In this document: piece after piece, positions 11,255 to 22,200 of the stretch | Position numbering within the stretch: position 1 is the stretch's first letter | Layout: every line of letters starts with the position of its first letter | Origin: Mycteria americana | Lineage: Eukaryota; Chordata; Aves; Ciconiiformes; Ciconiidae | Direction: 5' to 3' | Length of the DNA: 64,000 nucleotides | NCBI RefSeq assembly: GCF_035582795.1 | Contig: NC_134390.1 | Coordinates: 1,999,560-2,063,559, forward strand | Notes under the pieces: model-generated | The model's database searches: none | Told to the model about the DNA's origin: nothing | The model's input: only the letters and a program-made list of their open reading frames with translations | Translations under genes and position numbers: made by a program

Positions 11255-11890
11255 CAGCCCTGAGTGTCCCCAATCCTGCTGGGCTGCAGAGGCTGGGCTG
11301 CTCTTGGGGCAGCCAGGACACAATGGGGACGGTGGGGGGACAGCCCAGGGACAGTGGCGATGCACTGGGAACGGGGGGGACAGCCCGGGGACAGCGGGGA
11401 TGCACCGGGGACAAATGGGATGTGCTGGAGAAACAGCCTTGGGGTAGCAGGGACATATCGAGGACAGCTGGGACGCACCAGGGACACGCCAGGGACAGCC
11501 AGGATGCAGTGGGGACACTGGGGCCGTACCAGGGACAGCCAGGATGCAATGGGGACACTGGGGACAGCCAGGACGCAGTGGGGACAGCAGAGACACATGG
11601 GGGACAGGCGGGATGTACCAGGGACAGTGGGGACCGGCGGGTGGGATGGAGGACAGTGGGGGGACACACCGGGGACAGCCAGCATGCACTGGGGACACTG
11701 GGGACACACCAGGAACAGGCAGGACACAGCGGGGAGAGAGCCTGGATGTAGCAGGGGACAGCGGGGACACAGCGGGGACAGCCGGGATGCGCTGAGGGCA
11801 CATGGGATGTTCTGGGGACAACAGCCCGGGGACAGCGGGGACACGCAGGGGGGACAGCCGGGATGCGCCGGGGACATACAGGGGGGACCG
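11255..11890. repeat. GGGGACA minisatellite upstream of NCKAP5L
   Basis: The plus strand is a run of imperfect units built from GGGGACAG, CCAGGATGCA and TGGGGACACTGGGGAC. Units are about 15 bases and are grouped into larger blocks of about 30-45 bases. One open frame spans much of it, but the translation is pure repeat. Confidence 0.75.
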
Positions 11891-12115
11891 GCGGGGACAC
11901 CCCGCGCCGCTTCCCCCGGGGCACCCCCGGCCCCGCCGCCCGGGCCGCCCCCCCCCGCCGCACGTTCCGGTGCCCGGCGGCAGCGGGGACCCCCCCGTCC
12001 GCACCGCGGGGCTGCCGGTGCCCCCGAGCTGCGGCCCGACTTCCCCGGGGACACCCCCCCCCCCCCGCCGCTCCCCGCCCGCCCTCCCGCCGCGGCGCGG
12101 CGCGGCCGGACTCAC

Positions 12116-12230
12116 CGGGGGCTACGGCGGGGCGGCGGCGCGGGGCGGCATGGCCGGGACCGGGGCCGGGACCGGGGCCGGGGCTGGGGCCGGGGCTGGC
12201 CCGGCGGCGGCGGCGGTGATGTCATGGCTC
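12116..12230 (-). promoter_or_regulatory. NCKAP5L: Candidate distal NCKAP5L first exon and promoter
   Basis: The minus strand has a strong donor (CCCCG/GTGAGT, exon end 12116). Upstream are a CpG-dense block and a CRE/ATF-like TGACATCA at 12225-12218. This would be an alternative noncoding first exon to the one near 9623. The transcription start is not visible. Confidence 0.4.
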
Positions 12231-12818
12231 CACCGGGCCGGCTCCGCCCTGCGCCCCCGCCGCCGCCAATCCGCGCCCGGGGGCGGCGGGGGGGTCCCGG
12301 GGCGGCGGGGACGGCGGGTGCGGGTGTCCCGGTGCCGCCGCCGCCGCCGCATCCCTCCCCCGGGGCCGGGCTCGCCCCCCCCCCGCCACGGTGCCCCCCC
12401 ACCCCGTGATCCCTGGAGCTGCTGAGAGGGACCCGGTATCGGACCGGGCACGGCGGACACGGGCCCCGGCCGCCCCCGCTCCTCCCCCCCCCCGCGGGGA
12501 TTCGGCACCGAGCAGCCCGGCCCCCCCCGCGCCCCACGGAGCCCGCAGGGGCTCGGCCCGGCTCTGCTGGGTCCCCCCCGCTGCAGCCGCCGAGCTCCGG
12601 GGTGCAAAGGCCCGAAATACGGGAGCGACAGCCCAGGCGGGGCAGGGGTTCCACCGTGGGGAGCAGAGGGGTCACCCCCCCCCCCCGGGGGGGACGTTCG
12701 TCACCCCGGGGCACCCCCCGGGACGGCACCGGCTGCTCCCTCCTTCAGCTCTTCCACCACCATCCCAGCCCACCCTCGCCCCAGGACACGGGGGACACTC
12801 GGCACCCATCTCCAGCGC

Positions 12819-12824
12819 TTTATT
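12819..12824 (-). terminator. KANSL2: KANSL2 poly(A) signal, next to a 22-base C run in the transcript
   Basis: TTTATT on the plus strand is AATAAA on the minus strand, about 450 bases past the KANSL2 stop. A homopolymer of 22 G on the plus strand (12826-12847) puts a run of 22 C one base upstream of this signal in the KANSL2 transcript. Confidence 0.65.
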
Positions 12825-12825
12825 T

Positions 12826-12847
12826 GGGGGGGGGGGGGGGGGGGGGG
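12826..12847. repeat. Poly-G tract (22 G)
   Basis: An uninterrupted G run on the plus strand, inside the predicted KANSL2 3'UTR. Its exact length is likely to be variable and prone to assembly error. Confidence 0.9.
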
Positions 12848-13272
12848 TGTTTACCCACGGGAGGGAACCTCCTCCCCAGACCGCAAACCTTCCAGGGCCC
12901 ACCTCGCAGCCCCTCCGGGGGCCCCAGAGGAACAGACCACTCCCCACGGCAAAGGACCCCCCAACTCCGGAGAGCCGCCCCGTCCTTTCCCCGAGTCCCT
13001 CTACGTCTTTTCCCCTGGCCAGCCCGGCCACGCAGGGCTCCCCACAGCGAGGGCAGGCAGAGCCGGGGCAAGGAGGATCTGGGGTCCCCGCTCCGGGGTT
13101 CCAAGCCCCCGCCGCTCCGGGAATGACGCCGGCAGAGGAGCCGGAGCTGCGGCTCGGCCCGGTGCTGGGCAAGGACACCGGCGCCCGCAGGTTTTCCACG
13201 CGTGTCCCGCTGCCGAGCTCCGCCACGACTGGGATGCACAAGGGAGGGTACAGACGCCACGTGCTGCCGCGC

Positions 13273-16200
13273 TCAGCTCACGGACGCCGGCTCCAGGCTC
13301 CCGTTGGCGGCCGCTCCACGGGCCTGGGCGGAGGAGGCAGCTTCCTCCGGCCGCCGGTCGTCCCTGGGCCCCGGCCGGCACACTGCCATGGGCAAGTGAC
13401 TCTGTTGGGGACAGAAAAGGCACGGTGGGCCGGCTGCAGCGGGACCTGCCCGGGCAGAGGCGAGGGCAAGCCCAGCTTTTTGTCGCTCCCACGCGAATTG
13501 GCCGTTCCACGGGGAGGGGAGCGCCAACAGAGCGGGAGACATTTCCTCTGGGCTCCTGCTTGAAACCAAGGGCTACGGCAAACCGGTGGTCTTCATTCAG
13601 GGCCTGGGGGGTGCGTGCGCCAGCGCTGGGGTCCCCCCGCCCCAACACTCGGCTCCCATCAGGGGAGAGGCAGCGCGAGGACTCCTCGGCTGCAGGGACA
13701 GCGTGGGAGAGGTGACGGGATGCAGGACGGGGCGTCTGAGGACATCTCCAAAGACGACACCCTGCGGGCACGGCCCGAGCGAGCCGCGGGCTCCGGGTGG
13801 GACACGAGGGGAGCAAGTTGCAAGTGAAAAACGCGTCTCAAAAGAAGGAGAAAGCAGAAGCCCTTTGCCCAGAAGATGACAGCTCCCCTTAAAATCCCCA
13901 GATGGCAGAAAGCGGGCTTCCCACAGTAGGTAGTCCCCGGCCTGCGAGACGTGCCCGCTGCGTCCCAGACAGCTCCCGCAACACCCATCCCACACACAGG
14001 AAGAGGGTGGCACCGAGCCACCCACGGAGAAGAGGAGACTGCCCGTCCTCCGCCGCTCCCCCGGGGACAGGCTCTGGCTCCCACCCCAACGCTCCTAATA
14101 TCATCCAGACCGCGGGCGTAGCACGGGTCCGAACTCCGCTGCATGGGAGAGCAAACCCTCCCTCCCCTACCCCCCCCGAGGGCCTGGCTGGGTGGCGGGA
14201 GGGCAAACGGGGACTCGTGACCCCGGGAAGACGCAGGCTGCACTCCCCGCAGAGCCGCAGGGGTGGGGGTTCAGCCGGAGCAGGAGCCGCGCTGCTGCTG
14301 GGAGCCCCCGCCGCGCTCTCCCGGCTGTACCTGCGCAGGCAGCTCGGCCGGAGGCTCGGCGGCCGGGGAGAAGACGTGGGCAGAGGAGCTTCCTCTGTCC
14401 GTCGGCACCATCTGCGGAGGGAGGCCTGGGTGGGAGGGCTCCTCCAGGGCCAGGATGTCTATGGGGGCCTCGGCAACGTCTCTGAGGGACTGATCGAGGG
14501 CCACAGAAGGATCAAAGAGCAGAGGGGACGGGGGGCACTGCATGCCATCGCCCACCACGTCCAAGTCCTAGGAGAGAAAACACCGGGAGCGGCTCATCAG
14601 CAGGAGGGGGCCCGAGGAGCACCACGGGGGACAGAAGCACGAGTGCTCGCAGCCCTTCTCCGCTACCCCCTCGAGCGGGGCGGGAGCGGGCAGCAGATCG
14701 CTCCGCTGGTTTATGGGCACGGGAGGAGGAAGGCAGAGCAGGGGGCACCGTGCTACTGGGACCCCCGGCCTCGGCAGCTGGGAACGCAACTACGGGGGCC
14801 TCCTCCTCCAGAAACGGCGCGATCCAGGCTGGCAGTGCTGCGCTCCCACCGAAAACAAGGCGTAGGGCACAAGGTCCCGAGCCCAGCGTGACGTGCTGCC
14901 CCAGGAGCATCCTCGCAGCAGCCAGGAGGGCTCTGAAAGGGTCCGATCCTGCCCTCCTCGGGACGCCCGGAGCAGTCGCCCCTCTCCCAGGATTTCACAC
15001 CACCCTCTTTGCTTGCCCCGACACAACGTATTGGAGCCGACGGTCTCTGGCTTACTCCTCCGTCCGCCCTGCTCGCTGCCGTCTGCTGCGTGCGTGGATA
15101 ACCTCGCTGACGCGAGAGGCTGGGATTCCTGCGAGGCTATTGTTAGAGGACGGGATTTGTTTTGGCTTTGGAGGGTGTTTGACATCAAGGCGAGATGCCT
15201 GCAACTCACGAGTGGCACTTTACCAGCCTAGCGTGACGCGAGAGAGAACGCAGACGCCCTACGCAGCCGTACGCTGCTGTAAATCCGAATCCCTCCGAGC
15301 CGAGGACGGAGGGCTCTCGCAGAGCGTCTGCAGTTACGTCCACGCACGGCTCGGGGTAGCAGCAAGGCACCCAGGTTCCTGCCCGAAATGCCCAAAACCC
15401 CACACAGAGTGGGGGACGCTCTCAAAGGACAGGCTGGGGGAGAGAAACAGTTACGTTTTTCATTTCTGACCTGGAAAAAAAAAACCACCTCCCACAAAGG
15501 CTGTTTTCACAGAGAGCAGCGTGCCGGCTCTGCCCCGCAGGAAGGACGGCCGGGATCTGGTCCAATGCCCACCGAAGGCAGGGGGAACATTCCCGCGACC
15601 CCGGGGGTGCCGGGCCCAGCCTGACCCCACAGCAGCAGCACTCGCTCTCCCGTGTTAACGCTGTGGCCGCTGCCATCCCTGGGATTCCACAGCTGCTGGG
15701 CGATCCCTCCTCCATCGGCAAACTCTAAAGTGGTTACGAGATTTGCCTCCCGATAGAAGCGCTCAAGAACCTCAGGGGCATCCGAATACTAAAGCAAGTG
15801 ACGCCTCGTTCAGAGAAGCAGCTCCAACTGACCACGGTATTTTTTTGTTTAAACAAATTTCAGAAGATTTTAAGCATGTAGGCTTAACATGCGTGCAGGA
15901 CATCAGAATAATCTGGGGATTAAAAACCTCATGTATCCCTCACGGGAGAGAAGAGGGAAAAAAAAAAATCCTCTTTTTAAAAAGCCCCTAAATACGGATT
16001 TAAATGAGAGCACAGCTCTTCTAAAGGAGCAGTCACCAACCCTACAGAAACAAACATCTCCCAAACCTTTTGCATTCCTGCACATTTTTCAAGAGACTCT
16101 CCTTCCCCAAGCCAGCAAGAATAGAAATAATTCTACATTATCTGTGCTGGGGAGGTAGCGATTTACGTGACATCCATACGTGCTCCACACAGAGAGCACC

Positions 16201-19200
16201 GGCTCTGCTGCACTGCAGCCCGCTCCACGAGTATTTCAGTGTGAGTTCATGGCGTGTAATGAAAACAGCGATATTCAGGGGAAGCTTTTCTGCAGGACAC
16301 GTTGCTTGCACACCACGGCCTAAAGCACACTGCACAACTTACATCGCTGAACTCCAGGGGCAAGCTCTCCGTGGGCTGGAGCTCAGCAGCGCTCAAGTAC
16401 AGGTCTGTGGGGGCAGCTTCCAGCTCCTCGGGGACAGCCAGGACCTGCTCGGGTACGTACATCTGCGGAGGCAAGCGGAGATGGAGCGGGCAGCACGGAT
16501 CCTCGGAGAGGCTCACGGGAACTGGCTTGTTGCAGGGTATTTCCTCAGAGCCGTGACACGGTTTAAACAGAGTCTGATTAGCGTCCTGACAGATGTCTGG
16601 GAAGATGTGGTCAAGGGAAACCTGCACAGCAGACAAACTACAGACAGACACGCATCCAGAGGCATAAACGCTCCCCGCTCACCCACCACCCTCAGGCAAA
16701 CGGTGTTAAAAACCCCACACATTTCTCCGAGTCCAGACTCCGGAGTTGCACCCCGACTGCCCAGCGATGTGGGTGACGTTACTTGCATGATGGAAAACGG
16801 GGACAACAGCGACAGCCGCCCAGCGGGGGCTGGGAGATGTAGCTGGATCCCTGTAAAGCACTCGCAGATCCTCAGATGGAAGATATTACAAATGCACAGG
16901 CTTACTTTTATTTGCAGACATCCATTTAAAAGGCATCCGCACAAGCCTTAACATCTAACACGCAGCAGAGATACGAGCACACACAATGCTTTTTCCACAG
17001 CCAGGAGTTTAGTTCCGGTATTTCTGTCTTCCCAGTGCATTTTCCTTCCCAATGGAAAACCTATTCCTGCCAGAGGTGTAAATGGGATTTCCTGCCTTTA
17101 ATCACAAACAGAAACTCTGCTCCAATTGCATCGCGCTTGCAGAGCAATCCACCAGCAGAGAGTAGCTACAGACCAAATCCCATCCTCTTCCAAGAGCCCG
17201 GCGAAACTACAGACGGACCCACCACTGAGGCTGCACGAGGGTCTGCATAAACGTCTTACTGACGGTCGTGAAGTTTCTACTTACTGCTGCAAGGACCAGC
17301 TGAGATCGTCACCTGCGCGGAGACCGTGCCTCGCTCTGCTCACTTGGTGACACAATCGGGAGCTGGGGCCAAAGCAGCTTTCAGGCGCGGATCAAGTCTT
17401 TCAGGTCAGATACCTCAATATCAAACCCAAACGCCCAGCTGTTCTCGATGGTTGTGGGGTTCACGCCGCAGTTTCCTCTTCACGCAGCGCAGTGTGGGAG
17501 AGGAAAAAAACCCCCAAACTTCCAAACCCACATAAACTGGCAAAAGGTACCAAGTTTAACCCAGTTTCTTAAGCCGTCTAGGTTTCAGATTTATCCTTTC
17601 CTCCTCTCCTCCCTGCACTGAGGCAGCTGTGAACACGCCGGTACGACTTCCCGGCAGGCTGTGGGGAGCCCGTGATCTGTGCTAGCAGCAACGGTACGGA
17701 GCACAGCCCAGAGGAGCCAGACCTCTCAGACACTCGAGGGCAGATGTGGCGAGGAAAGCGTCTCTGTATGAACAGCAGGGTGGGGAAGCCAGATTTTAAT
17801 CTCTCCGAATGACTCCCAGATCAAGCACTGACTTTATTGGTAGCCAAAAAGCATGGATTGCCAAGATGACAAAAACACACGCTCCACCCGGAGCTCAACA
17901 GCCCAGCTGGGTTCGGTCCCTTTAATGCATTGTCACAAACAATCCAGCTCCTGAAAAGCAAACAAAGCCCAAGAGCCTCCTGACAATGCACAAAGCAGAG
18001 CAGACTGCAGATGTTATCGGCTCAGCGGGGCTAACCAAAGTAAAATCTTGTTTGTGTCAGTGAAAGTCAGCTGACAGCTCAGACGTAAGGAAATCAAACC
18101 TCGCTTTTTCCACTCCCTTCTCGGCCTGCCCTGCTCAAAGCGAGCCAGCTGCAAACAGCAACTTGCTCAAACCGTTTTATAGGTATTTATCCTGTCTTTA
18201 TTTTGAAGTATACGATCACTAGAGAGAGAAACAAAGGCAGCTTCCTGCTCCCCGGGCTGCTCCCTGCGCATAGCTGGAGTCGAGTCTGCCAACTTCACTA
18301 ACAAAACAAAACGAAGAGCTCAAACAAAACGAAGAGCTCATCCTCCCCCTGGCTGCCAGCTCTGCTCTGGGACCCAACACCACAGCTTCTCCTGACTCAC
18401 ACCAGCATCAGCTGCTAACACAGCTCCGACACGATCCAAACCTCCTCCCGGACACATCCACCCAATCCCACTTAGACAAGAGCTGCGCAGACGCACCCAG
18501 GGCCACGCTCGGTTCGTGGATCCCATGTTGGGGCGGTGATCTCTGAGCTGGGGGAATCCCAGTGGAAATTTTCAGTGCCGGCCCTCAAAAAGCCGAGGCT
18601 GTTTTAGGAGGTCGAACAGCTCGAGGCTGTTCTCACGCACACGTGTGCGAACCTTTCAAGGAGTAAAAGGAGACTGAGCTGACCCATGGCAGCCCCAAAC
18701 AAGCTAGGAACTACACCCTCATTCCGGTCCTCCCAAAAATCACTGAGCACATGCTTCAGCACTCAGACACCCTTTCCTACAAACATCCTTCACAGCAGGA
18801 CTCACACTGAGAGCCCACAGACCCTGCTCAGGATGGCTGTTGGCACCCAGCACCTGTAGCCAAGCCGAGAGCAGACTTCCTTCTACCCCCCTCACACACA
18901 GCCAGAAACCATCTCATGCCTTCCTCAGGCTTCGGGAGGTTCCCTTGTCGCTTCCAAGCGAACTAGCCACCCTGTTCGGATGCTCTGATCGGCCAGTATA
19001 CCACAGGAAGGCTGCAGCGGGACCTGCCCGGGCAGAGGCGAGGGCAAGCCCAGCTTTTTGTCGCTCCCACACGAATTGGCCGTTCCACGGGGACGGGAGC
19101 GCCAACAGACCGGGAGACATTTCGTCTGGGCTCCTGCTTGAAACCAACGGCTACGGAAAACCGATGGCCTTGATTTAGGGCCAAAGAGAAAAAAAAAGGA

Positions 19201-22200
19201 GGATCAGACGCACTTCAAACCGCCAGCAAACAGTCAGGAGCGCAGCCCAAGGCAGCGCAGGCAGATCAAAGGATACGCGTAAGGCAGTGCCTGGTCATCG
19301 GGAGGGACTGGTTGGAGCATCGCACATCGTCGACGAAGGCCAAGCACCTCTGGCTGGAGCGGGTGGTGTGCGCCTGCAAGTCCAAGAGCAGAGCTCAGAG
19401 CTGCGCTGGAGAGTCGCCTGGCTCTGTTCCAGAGAAACCCCCTCGGCTATACACCACTTGCATCCTGCTTTCAAAACACGCCAAGACCAAACTCTCAGTT
19501 CCACTCCAGCAGAGCCTCGCTCCTCATTAGGTCCTTCCCGTTCAAGCTGTTATTAAACAGAGCTGAGATAATAAAGCACGACTCGATTTCAATAGGAAGA
19601 GCTTCACCTCAGAAATATGTCTCAAAGAACGAGGTTTCTCAGACTTATCTTTCAACTTTCAGAAGTCAGTTAAGCGAGTGCTTTGAATTTTAAAATGGTT
19701 ACAAAGAAATGGCTGCACACGGCTTCAATTTTAGTTTCATGTGTGATGCAAGGGGCCTGCCTTTGGGTCTAGGAGGAGTCTGGGTTTCACCACTATAGGC
19801 CTGGGTTTCACCACGATAGGAAGGAGTATTTTCCACACGTTTTTCAGTGATGAAAGTCAGGCTACCTTGTACTGAGCCCTCCCTTTCAAAAGGGAAAATT
19901 CTCCAACTCCACACTTTAACTTTTGCAGTTGGTGCCCATTTAAAATGACTCTAGGAACACCCAATGTTCCAGCCAATTGTGGATACTGAGGGCGCTGGCC
20001 AGGACCGGATCTTTATGTCCTTGCAGAAAGGGTGTTACAAGGGACAACCCGGCAGGGGCAGAGCGGACCCGGCCTGGGAATCGCTCTCAGGAAGGGACGA
20101 GAGGAGAGACCCAGCTTCCAAGCGAGGCTGAAACTCCAGCCGTACCCAGTCCCCGAGCTGCTGGACGCACCTGCTGGGCAGCACCATCGGTCGCCAGCAT
20201 CCTGCGCTCCTTCAGCTGCCGGTGGAGCAGGGCCTCCACGCCGTAGCGCTGCCGGTAGCGGCGCAGGCACTTCAGGCGCTTCAGGTTCTCACGCTCCTTG
20301 GCCATCAGCCCCTCCGGGCCTGTCAGAAGGCTGCTGCCTGCGGGGAGCGAGGGAAGGGTCAGAAAATACCACTCCACCTGCCACATCCTTCCATTTTTTT
20401 TGGTATCAAGAGCCAAAATCAGCCGTCGAGAGCTCCAACAGCTAACTAATGACACAGATGTCAACGCACGGAGCGAACGAGCAGTGAGAGTTGCACGTAT
20501 AAACAGGAAGCACATCTTTCGGTTACAGAAGAGGATGACAAAGCAGACAAGCAGACTCCATCCCAAAACTTATCCCAACTGCTCAGTGCACACGAGGAGC
20601 CGACTGAATATTTTTAAGCATCTATTTTAAAATAATTTGGCCACTCAAAAGTCTATTGTGATTTCTGCAAGCAGAATAGAAGTTTGTCAAATTTCAGCTT
20701 GCTCCCGTGCAAGTTCTGGAAGCTTCCAGTAAGCACTCCCAGCTGTAATTACACGGCAACGCTGGGGATCTGCTTTTCTATTACTGGTTTGCTAAAAAGA
20801 GTTCTACAAAATTGTTATGTACCAAACTTCCAGTTATTTTTATTTGAGACCGAGCCGTATTATGCCATTTTCCAGGATGAGCTATTATAAGACTATGCTA
20901 GGGAAAGCATTCTTTGCCCTGCAATACTTACAACCCGTTATACAACCCAGTTCTGCCTCCGCTGAACTATGAACTCCTGCCTCCGAGAGCATGTTCTGTA
21001 CAGGGAGAAATCCAACCGAGGCAGAAGTGCTTTTGCAAGGGAAAGTTGAAGTATGAAGGAGGAATATGTCATTCCTGTAACATATACTGTTACACAGTAG
21101 AACTGGTGTAACAACTGAAACAAACTTCTGCCGATACAGACAGGACCTTGCAGATGAATAAATTTTTTGTTTATAAAACCAAAAACAGGAAATCCCGTAC
21201 AAAAGAACTTTTGCTTCAGAATTAACTTTGTAGTCTCGTTTCCTGAAAACACCGCAAACTTTGAAGAGCAAAGAAATCCGGCAACCTTTCTAACCCAAAT
21301 GATACCAATCTCCAGGCATAAGGCCAGCCACAGAAATACCTTCTCTAACTGAGTTTCAGTCCTACGCTAATTCTGACCGCTACCGAGACAGCACTGCTCT
21401 GAAATCCGCTTCTACAAAGGGCAAAAACCCCCATTTTTTTTAATGCAGAGTTCTGCACGTGGTTTAGAGAAGCGCTGTGCCCTCAGCCAGAGGAATACGG
21501 ATCAGTGACTACCTGTACCAGTACTTGCCTATGGCTTCATGTTCTCCCTTGCGGCTGTGCAGGTATCGGCGCTTCTTCTCCTTCAGAAGGTGCTGGAGTC
21601 GTTTGAACTGGTCGATGTAGAGAGACTGCAGGCGGATCAGCTTCTCTCGCATGATCAAAGCCACCTCCTCAGCTGTGTATACACCGGCATGTCTGAAAAA
21701 CACCCACACAAACAGGGTGAAGATTCTAAGGGTCCCTCAGGACTCTTCTCCTGACCAAATGACACGGACGTTATCAGAAACACAGGCTGAGCAGGGCTGG
21801 ATTAGACAGATCAATGGGTGACGAGCAGAAATACTGATGTTTACAGATTTATTTTTAATTTAAGAGATCACCCAGAGACTGCTGCTGAATGGACCGCTCC
21901 ACGCTGAAAGAGGATGACCATCAAATACTTCCCAGAAGAACCACCAGGTCCAAGACTTACGAGCATTCACACCTAGCACCTCACCAAGGCACAAAGTCCA
22001 ACTGCAACACCCTTAATAACGTCACCTCTTTAATACAACCGCCACCTCCTCTGGTACCACGCTGAGCTCAGAACGCTCTGCACGCCACACGTGCGTAAGC
22101 AGCCTGCAGCCACCAGCATCAAACTTACTTCAAGGGATCCTCCTGGTCGCTATCGATGCTGTCAGCCTCGCTGTCCGGGTCCCCTCGCCACGTCTGGTCC

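Noticed and set aside
14271-14330. Alternative KANSL2 C-terminus by read-through of the penultimate exon
   Set aside because: A good donor (CAG/GTACAG) at 14330 and a phase-0 acceptor at 13402 give a family-like tail ([11 protein letters not shown]); read-through remains possible but is not preferred.
16610-16640. KANSL2 exon 7 starting at the upstream acceptor near 16626
   Set aside because: Using the acceptor before 16596 joins LT to HICQDANQ as in the family; the upstream acceptor adds unrelated residues and breaks the phase.
16597-19009. Search for CR1-type LINE or other transposon remnants in the AT-richer introns
   Set aside because: No 3' tandem octamer, terminal repeats or reverse-transcriptase-like frames could be recognised by eye.
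21700-22100. Possible C/D box snoRNA words (TGATG, CTGA) in a KANSL2 intron
   Set aside because: Boxes are not paired with a terminal stem at the right spacing.
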